Positions 34,384 to 44,100 of a stretch of DNA of 64,000 nt are shown here, piece after piece. The position numbers and the translations under genes are program-made. Numbering within the stretch: the first letter of the stretch is position 1; every line of letters begins with the position of its first letter. The notes under the pieces are model-generated. The model had not been told where the DNA came from. It was given only the letters and a program-made list of their open reading frames with translations, and searched no databases. Origin of the DNA: JBBRCE01 sp038205115 (lineage in GTDB: Bacteria > Planctomycetota > Planctomycetia > Pirellulales > JBBRCE01); contig JBBRCE010000026.1 of NCBI GenBank assembly GCA_038205115.1, positions 1-64,000 on the forward strand. Direction: 5' to 3'.

Positions 34384-35145
34384 TTCGGAGCAAATTGTTG
34401 ATGTCTGACCGCATGGGCGTGCGGTTTCTTGCAGAATATGCTTGCAAAAACGCTGTGCCATGTGGGCGTCGCGGCCGAAACTTAAGCTGCAACGTTTTTG
34501 CGCGCTGGTGACATCGCGAGCAACAGATTGCAATTCATAAGGCTCGGCAGCCTGGAGAAGGGTCGAATTTTTAGGATTCGACGTTGGCCGTTTAGCAAAT
34601 GAGCTTTCGTTTTGCACGGTGGGCTTCAATCGCAAAACTGAGGCGCAAAAATGCCCATCGGACGTGAGTTCCGGATAAGTTGCGATCGAGATTCGATCAA
34701 GATTGGATCGTCGCGGTGTTACGGAAATGGGCGGAGCCCCGCAGCGGAACTCGTCGTTTCCGGTGATGCCTCACGTAGCCGAGAACTTGTTGGTCGGAGT
34801 ATTCTGCGCCGCGATTGCGGCGAGAGCGAACATGGTGGTTGCGGTGCGTCTGCAACTTGCATCGTTTCAATAACAGCGATGCGGCATGCTACGCGGCGCG
34901 GTGCCATTCAATGAGTGGCCTCCAACCTCGGATGGCCATCTGATCGCCTTGTGCCCGGTGCAGGGTGGTTTCGATTTGGAGGGCTGCGCGGAGTTGCCGG
35001 GGCCAATCGATTGCAATCAACGCGGCATTGATTAAGCTATTGAGCAGGTCGCCGAGGGCTCAGAGATCGGCGGCTGCCGTTTTGCCCTCGATCGCCGGGA
35101 CAGCAGTGTGATGGGTTTCACACTGCATGTTGCCGTGTGTCATGA
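34384..35145. other. Long intergenic region between tRNA-Lys and the giant gene
   Basis: About 760 bp with no supported gene. Overlapping short frames (for example plus 34651-34914) have no ribosome-binding site or family. No transfer or att-like sequence was noticed. The right end carries the CRP-like palindrome at 35103-35126. The length leaves room for a long leader or an undetected RNA. Confidence 0.5.
35103..35126. promoter_or_regulatory. Perfect inverted repeat with CRP/FNR-type core upstream of the giant gene
   Basis: Arms 35103-35111 and 35118-35126 are perfect 9-bp inverted repeats around a 6-nt spacer. The core TGTGA-N6-TCACA (35107-35122) is the exact consensus core of the CRP family. 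It ends 19 bp before the ATG at 35146 and 73 bp before the alternative ATG at 35200. It could be a DNA operator or an mRNA hairpin controlling initiation. Confidence 0.45.
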
Positions 35146-38100
35146 ATGGACATGGATTGCCCGCGATCGCTCACGCCCGAAATATCGCGAGTCATCGTCA
35201 TGAGCTTCCTGCCGGCGCCTGGTCGTCGCCGCAACTCGATCACTAAGTACAAACAGCATCGAGCGACCCGTTCGAGACACGTGCAAAAGAGTTTGCTCGG
35301 GCGGTATTTCGAGCAATTGGAAGATCGGCGATTGTTGGTTGCGGCTTCGTTCATTGTCGCCGATCCCAGTTACACCGCGCTTGGCGGCCGTGGCGTTTCG
35401 GCCAATCCATCCATGAGCGCGGACGGCCAGTTGGTTGCATTTCTCAGCAACGCCAACGACCTGGTGGTCACTGATACGAATTCCTACGGCCCGAGCTTTT
35501 TTTATGGCGCGGACGTTTTCGTTTACAATCGCGGCACCAATTCCGTCAACCTGGTGAGCGTTGGATTCGACGGCACTGCCGCCAGCGTCGATGGTCTAAC
35601 CGCACCGGTGATTAGTCCGGACGGCCGGTACGTCGTCTTTGGCAACAACAACGGCAGGGTGCTCTCCGGTATCAGCGGCTTCGAACTCTATGTGCGTGAC
35701 CTGCAATCTGGCACGACATCGCTGCTAACGCCCAGCGCGCACTCGACGGGTGGCGCCAACTCCGCGAATAGCGGCCAGGTCATGTTTACCGCTGACAGCC
35801 GGCACGTGCTGTTCTTGAGCGGTTCCAGCGACGTGACCACCGATCCGATCAAAACGGGTGGCCAAAACATTTTCGAACGAAACCTCGTCACCGGCGAAAC
35901 AAAACTGGTCACCGCTGGCCTTGATGGCCAAGGCGAGGGCATTTTCGCCGGACCGAACGCCGGCTTTCTGACCACAAATCCCAGCTGGTTTTCCGCCAGC
36001 GCCGATGGTCGCTATGTCACATTTACCAGTTCGTCGCAAAACATAACTAGCAATAGCTTTGGCACGCTGGGAATTTACAATGTTTTTGTCCGCGATACGC
36101 TGACGAATATCACGACGCTGGTGAGCGTCGACGATTCGGGAATTGGCGGCGGCAATGCTTCTTCCGGCTGGAATGCGGTGGCGCCCGATGCCATTCCACA
36201 AATTAGCGCCGATGGCCGCTTTGTCACGTTCAGCAGCGCGGCATCGAATCTGACGCCCGTTCTGAACAACGGCGGATTTTTGCAGTACGTTCGCGATCTC
36301 CGCGCCGGAGTGACGACGGCCGTCAGCTATTTGCCGGGCAGTGCGCTCGCGTTCGGAGCGATTGCTTCCAACGCACTCATCAGCGCCGACGGAAGCACCA
36401 TTGCTTTTGCCTTTACCGCGGACCTATTGCCGCAAGATACCAACGGCCATGCCGACGTTTACACTTACAACGTTCCGACGCACACGCTGACGTTGGCCAG
36501 CGTCGCGGTGGGCGGCACCAACGGCGGCACCGACGATTCCGGCCAAGGCAACCTCAGCCAGCGAAGCCCGCAACTGGGTCGAATGGCATTGTCGCCGGAT
36601 GGCCGTTTTTTAGTGTTCGGCAGCCTGGCTACGGATCTCGTGAATGGGACGGCCAGCGTCGCTGAAAACCTGTTCGAGCGTGACCTGGCAACCGGTACGA
36701 CGATCCTAATCAGCACGCGCGGCAGCCAGGTTGAAGGCAATGATTTCTCGAGCGATCCGGTTGTCAGTTACGACGGTCGTTACGTCGCATTTTCCAGCTT
36801 GGCCGATAACCTGGTCATCGGCGACGGCAATCGGCAGAAGGATGTCTTTTTGCGGGACGTGACCGGCAACGTCACGCATCTGGTGTCGCTACGAACTTTG
36901 CAAATGCCGCCGGTAACTTTTGCTGACGCGGGCGCCACGCTGACCAGTACTTCGGCCGACGGCAGCATGGTCCTATTTGGCAGCTCCGACAACTCAGTGA
37001 CTCAAACCGCTTCGCAATATCAACCGGGCATCATCGCCAACAACAGCCTGCATACGTTTGTTCGAAACACCGTAACTGGCGTGACGACTTACGTTGATCT
37101 GACGCCCGATGGCACGCACGCGACGGGATCGTCGCCTAGCACGGCGGCAATTAGCGCCGATGGTCGGTACGTGGTTTTTCAGTCGTCCGGCGATCTCGAC
37201 GCGGCGCATCCCAATCCGAACGGCTTTCGACAAGTCTTTTTGCGCGATCTGCAAAACAGCACGACACAGTTGCTCAGCCTGAAGCCCAACGGCAGCCCGT
37301 CAAGCAATTTTGCTGACTCCAGCAGCATGGCTGTTAGCGCGGATGGCCGCTTCGTGGCTTGGGTCGGCACGGCAAGCGATTTGATCACGGGCTACGTCGA
37401 CAATTCCGCTGGTCAAAATAACGTGTTCATTTGGGATCGCGCGTCGAACCAAGTCAGCTTGGTCAGTCATCAAACCGGAAGTGCATTACAGACGGGCAAT
37501 GGCGCTTCGTTTGGACCACTCGTCTTCAGCACCGACGGCGCTCAGTTGGCGTTTGTCAGCGGTGCAACAAACCTCGATAGCGCCGGTCTGGGCGACACGA
37601 ACAACATCAGCGATTTGTTCGTTTATTCGACGTCAACCGGACTGGTCAGCCTGGCGAGCGTTAATTCCGCCGGCAATGCGTCCGGAAACGATGTCTCCGG
37701 CGATGTGCGCTACTTCAACCTCGACGCCAGTGGTCACCCCTACGCATTTTCGTCCGATGGACGTTATCTTTACTTCGGCAGCTACGCGACGAATTTGGTC
37801 GCGAATACACTAACCGGCAATTTTGGAATTTTCCGTCGCGATCTGCTCAATGGGGTGAACGAGTTGGTGAGCGTCAACAGTGACGGCAATCAACACATTG
37901 CGAACCACGGTTTTTCGTATGACATGACGGTGAGCGCCGATGGAACTCGAGTCGCCTTCACAAGCAACGAACCGAATCTCATTGCAAACGAAACTCACTC
38001 GGGCACCAACGTCTATGTGCGCGATCTATCGACCGGCACAACCACGCTGGTCAGCGCGATTTCGAAAACGAGTACCCAGGGCGACAGTTTTTCGACCGAT

Positions 38101-41100
38101 GCCGTGATCAGCCCCGACGGTCGATACATTTCGTTCGTCAGCAATTCGTCGAACCTCGTGCCCGGTTTTGCCACGTCAACGCAAAATCTTTTTGTGCGCG
38201 ATCTTTCGACGGGCACAACGGTGTTGGTTTCTTACAACCAATCCGGCACGGTGAGCTTGCGCAATTTCAATCCGGCCGTTTTCGATGCCCGAGTCTTTGC
38301 GACGAACGACACATTGTATTTCAATAGCAATGACGACTCGCTCTCGCCCGGCGATCGCAATCAATCCAACGACGTGTTTTCCTTTGCGCCTGCAGGCAGT
38401 AGCCAGATCACCGGGCAGGTTTATAACGATAAAAACGGGAATGGCCTGCCCGACAACTTTGAGCTGGGTTTGGCAAATTGGACCGTGTACATCGACTCCA
38501 ACAACAATGGCCTGCGCGATCTTGGCGAACAGTCCGTGGTCGTTAACGGACTGGGAAATTACGGACTGGTCAATCTTGCTCCGGGCACTTATCAGATCCG
38601 CGCGTTGGGGCAGCCCGGCTACTTGCAAACCGGGCCGTCATTTCCGAATTCAATAACGGTCACGATCACTGCCGATGGTCAGTTTGTCTCCGCGCAGAAT
38701 TTTGGCGAGCAACTTCAATTTCCGGACTTGGCCGTCAGCAACGTCAGCGTGACGGGCAGCGGAACACCGGGCCAACCGCTTGTGGCAAGCTGGCACGTGA
38801 CCAATAACGGACCGGGCGCGACAACCGGCGACTGGGCCGACGCGTTATTTCTTTCGCCGACGCCAACCTTGGGCGCCAACTCTCAATTACTTTCGGTGAT
38901 CTCGCAGAGTCAAATACTTTTCTCGGGCCAGGGGTACGACGGCCACGTGACGGTTGCCGCGCCAGCCTTGGCGCCCGGCAACTACTATTTAATCGTGCAA
39001 TCGGATTTCCGCAGTCAACTCAAGGACGCCGACCGCGACAACAATGTCGCCACTGCGGCAATGGCAATTTCGCTGACAGTTCCGGCACTGACGCTCGGTA
39101 TGCCAGTCAACGATCAGTTTTCGCAGTCGGGGCAAGATCGCTATTACCGCGTTACCGTGCCGGCTGGCGAGACGCTGATCGTTTCGCAAAGCGGCGTCGC
39201 CACCGGAACTGCCGATAACGAGATTTACGCTCGCTTCGGCGCGCTGCCAACCGCCACGGAATTTGACCAGGGCGTCTATAACGGTCTGCAGAGCAATCGG
39301 ACGCTTTTGCTGCCGAACACTCAGGCCGGAACGTATTACATTGACGTTCACAATCGATTTTCTACGAACCTGCCGGTTTCGTTTTCGTTGATCGCCAGCG
39401 TCAGCGATTTTGCCATTCTCGGCATTAGCCAAACGAGCGGCGGTAACACCGGATCGTTGACGATTGGCATCAGCGGCGCGGGCCTGAACCCTATGACAAC
39501 GGCCAACTTGTCCGCGACGGGCCTGCCAACGATCGCCGCCAGCGCGACGTATTTGAGTCGCGACGGTTCAACGCTTTATGCCACGTTCAATCTGAACGCC
39601 CGCGCGCTCGGCTCTTACGACGTGGTTGTGTCGAAAAGCGGCCAGGTCGCCGCTCTGCCTGGTGCCTTCCAAATTGTGGCGGGCGCCATTGGTGATCCGC
39701 TAAGAATTCTGCTCTCCGTTCCGTCCGTCGTCCGATATGCAGTCCAGTCGACCGCGTGGGTCAGCGTGACGAACACCAGTAACGTCGATGCACTGGCGCC
39801 GCTATTGTCGGTGCGAACCGATCCTGCCACAGCCAAACTTAAATTGGCGGACCAGGACTCTTTTCAAGGTGGCTTGGTCAACTTCATGGCGATCAGTCCG
39901 AGCGGTCCGGCCGGTATTATTGCTCCGGGCCAAACCGTGACGATTCCGATTTCGATTCAAACCTACAATTATTTTGGCGCTGGCGCATTCTCGCTCTATC
40001 TGTCGCAGGCGGATTACGGCGCCACGATCGATTGGGCCAGCCAGGCCAGCACGTTGAAGCCGCCGGGTATTTCTGACGCAGCCTGGGCAGCCACGCTCGG
40101 TAATCTGATCGCCAATGTCGGCAGTACGGGCGGAAGCCTTCGAGCCGCGCTGGCCGCCGACGAAAACTATCTCAGCCAAATCGGCGAGTCGACGCCCGAC
40201 GTCAATACGTTGTTGGGCTTCGAAGTTGCCAAAGCCGATGCCGATTTCCTCGGTTCGCGCTTGAACGGCACCGTCGATGATTCCATCGCCGCACCGGGCC
40301 TCTCGCTGAACTTCTCGCGGCAATTCAATAACACAATTTCCGGGCGGTACACCAGCGGTCTGCTCGGCGAAGGATGGGCGACCAACTGGGACGATTCCGC
40401 GCAGAGCGGACCCAACGGCACCGTTCTGATCACGATGGGCGCGACGCGCCGATTGTTCTCGCTGTTGCCAACGGGCATCTATCGCGGAAACGCAGGAGAT
40501 TTTTCATCTCTGACCTACGATGGCAAGGCCTATCGACTGATCGATACCGAGGGAACCGTTTATCAGTTTCTCGCCCACGGCAAGCTCGACTATCTGGCCG
40601 ACACTCACGGGAATCGCGTCACGGCCGGATACAACGCCCAGAATCAATTGACGTCGTTAACGCACACGTCAGGAGCATCCTTTGCACTGGCTTACAACGC
40701 GGACGGCACGCTGGCCACATTGACCGATTCAACCGGCCTGCAAATTTCTTACGATTACGACTCTGTCACCAAAATGTTGGCTGCCGTTAATCGGATCAAC
40801 GCAGGCACAACCACCAGCACCGCTTACACCTATGTGACCGGCCAGACCGCCGCGCAGAACGGAGCTTTGGCGTCGGTGGCATATGCGGATAATACCCATT
40901 TATTCTACCAGTATGATTCGCAAGGGCGGCTAATCGACACGCACCTCGATGGCAATGCCGAGGATGTGACAATCCACTATTTCAGTCCCGGCGGTTATAC
41001 GATCACCGATGCCAATCAGGCGACCAGCACGGTGTTTTTCAACGTCGCGGGGCTGACGTCGGAAGTGGTCGATCCGCTCGGCCGAATCAATCGTCTGGTC

Positions 41101-44100
41101 TACGACAAAAACCTGAACGTCAAAGAGGCCGACAACGCGCTCGGAGCGAAAGTCAGCTTCGTTTACGATACCGCCGGCAATTTGTCGTCGTTGGTCGATG
41201 CTTTGGGCAATACCACTTCGTTTGCCTTCGACAACACGCACAACTTGCTCGGTTATACGGACGCCCGCGGCAACACCACTCAATACAGCTACAACAGTAG
41301 TCGCGATGTAACTTCGATCACGTATGCCAGCGGCGATCGGAAAGTCGTGAACTACGATCCGCTCGGCAACGCCACGCAGCTAATCTACGCGCGCGGCAAC
41401 ACCATCCGCGCGACATATAACTCGGCCGGACGGCTGGCCACCGCGATATTTTCGGACGGCTCGAGCTACGCATTTACCTATGACGCGCGCGGCAACCTGC
41501 TGACCGCGACCGATGCCAACGGCGAAATCGATTTCGAATATCACAATTCGCGCGATCCGGATCTGCTTACCAAAGTCAGTTATCCCGACAGCACGTTCTT
41601 GCAGTTCACTTACAACGAGGTTGGCCAGCGGACGCAAAGTGTCGATCAATTGGGCTTTACCGTCAACTACGGGTACGATGCCGCGGGCCGACTGCAAACG
41701 CTGCGCGACGGCACAAGCAACTTGATCGTGCTGTACAAATACGACTCAGCCGGGCAAATCACCGAAAAGGATCTTGGCAATGGCACCTTTTCAATTTACG
41801 CGTTCGACGCCAACCGCAATCTGATACGTAACACCAATTATGCGCCGTCGACCGGCACGCCCTACGCCCCAAATAGCAGCGCGGTCAACTCGTTTGACGT
41901 GAATACCTATGATGCGGTGAACCGACTGCTGACCGACACTTCCGCGGAGGGCGTCTGGACTTACAGCTACGACGCCAATGGCCAGTTGACGCACGCCGTC
42001 TTTGCTTCGAATAACACCGCCCTACTCGTCAACCAAGATTTGCAGTATTTCTACGATGCCACGGGCAATCGCACCAGGCGAATTGCCAATGGCTTGGAAA
42101 CCGTTTACACCACCAACAATGTCAATGAAATTACGTCGAGCACAACGACCGGCCTTGGCACAACCGTGTATCAATACGATGCCGACGGAAATCGGTCCAG
42201 CGTCACCGATCCCGCGAACAGCACGACCAACTACGTTTACAACGATCGCAATCAACTCGTTGGCGTCAGCGGCGCGGATGGCAGCTCCACCTACGGTTAC
42301 AACCCGCTCGGTCAATTGAATTCGTCGATCGTCGGCGGTACGCAAACGAATTATCTGGTCGATCCCACGGCGTCGGGCGAAATCGTCCGCGCGTTCAATG
42401 TTACGGCAGGCTCGCTGGTGGCCAACTATGTCTATGGTTTGGGGCTGGTCAGCCAGGTTGGCGCAACGGGCGTTGGCTACTACGACTTCAGTGGCAGCGG
42501 CAACACGATTGGCATCACTGGCAATTCCGGCGATTACGTAAACCGTTACAACTATCTGCCGTTTGGCGAAATCACCGCCGCCACAACCGCAATCGCAAAT
42601 CCGTTCACGTTTGAGGGCGCGGGCGGTGTTGTGCAGTTGGCGTCAGACCTGTACAACCTCCGCGCACGCGACTACTCGCCCGGCGTGGGACAATTTCTCA
42701 GCAACGATCCCATCGATCTGCATGGCGGTTCGACCAATATCCGCCAGTTCGTGGGCAACGATCCCGTGAATTTTGCGGATCCCAGCGGACTTGCGCCCAT
42801 GGAGCAGTCTCCTTTCGAGGGCCGAGATCGCATGAATGGCGGTTCTGGCACACCGACGGGCAACGCCAATACATCCAACAGCAATCAAGTTGGCAGCAAA
42901 ATCGATGGACTGCGTCCCAAGCCTGCCGATTCGGCAAACGAAATCCTCGACGGGTTCCAACTTGATGACGATGGCGCCAAAGGCGGAGACAAAAGTGGAG
43001 ACAAGGGAGGCGAGAAAGACGGCGACAAAGGTGGTGATAAAGGTGGCGAAAAAGGAGGAGATAGCGGTGCCAACACCGGGGGAACGACCGGCGCTGCCGC
43101 GGGCGGTACGACCAGCAGCAAGAGCGTTGGCATCTCCTGCTTCACGCCAAATACACTCGTGGCGACGGAAAACGGTTTGCGGAAAATTTCAGAAATCTCG
43201 CCCGGCGACCGCGTATGGTCATTTGACTTTGCCACCGGAAAATGGCAACTGAGTTCGGTCACGGCGCGCCACGACTCAGACTACAACCGCGAGTTGGTGA
43301 CACTCGATATCGGCGACACAAATTTCACCGCGACGGCCGACCATCCGTTTTGGGTCATCGAAGGGCAAGACTTAAACGCGCGCCCGCGATTGCGAGATTT
43401 TGATGTCAATGAAGATTGCGGTCAATCAATCTCCGGCCGTTGGGTCAATTCGCAAGATTTGCAAGTGGGCGACGTGCTGCTGCTGCGCGAGGTCGGCCCG
43501 GCGCCGGTGAAACGCATCAGCAAATGCGTCAAGCAGACAAAGGTCTGCAATCTGACGGTTCCAGAATTGCGCACCTTTGCCGTCGGCGAAGCTCAGGCAC
43601 TGGTGCACAATATATCGGCGTCGATTGGCGGCCAAATCGACAACACCGTCAATCAGATCGCCGGGTTCGTCGTGGGCATCGTTAAACCCAAAGATCCTAA
43701 CTTGCTTAGCGGCACCGCCGGCACGGGGCCGCTGAACGCCGTAGTCGAATTGCAAACGCTCGCTTACAACGTCGAGTTCGAAAATGATCCACCCGACGCG
43801 ACCGCGCCGGTCCAGGATGCCAGTGTGACTGTGCAGTTGGACGCAAATCTCGACTGGAGCACGTTTGAACTAGGCGGCATCGGTTTTGGCTCGATCAACA
43901 TTGACGTGCCCGGCGGGCGACAAGCGTTCTCGACCACCGTCAGCACCACCAATCTCGACGGTACGCCGCTCGATGTGCGAGTGACGGCGTCGCTCGATCT
44001 GGCAACGGGCTTGGTGACGTGGACTTTTGCCTCGATTGATCCAACAACCGGTCTGACTCCGACGGGCGCGTTTGCAGGGTTTTTGCCAGTCAATTCGGCC

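Noticed and set aside
34651..34914. 87-codon plus-strand frame after tRNA-Lys
   Set aside because: No ribosome-binding site or recognisable product, and a minus-strand frame covers the same DNA.
42960..43080. CRISPR-like or direct repeat array
   Set aside because: The repeats are short, in frame and encode a Gly/Lys/Asp linker; there are no unique spacers.
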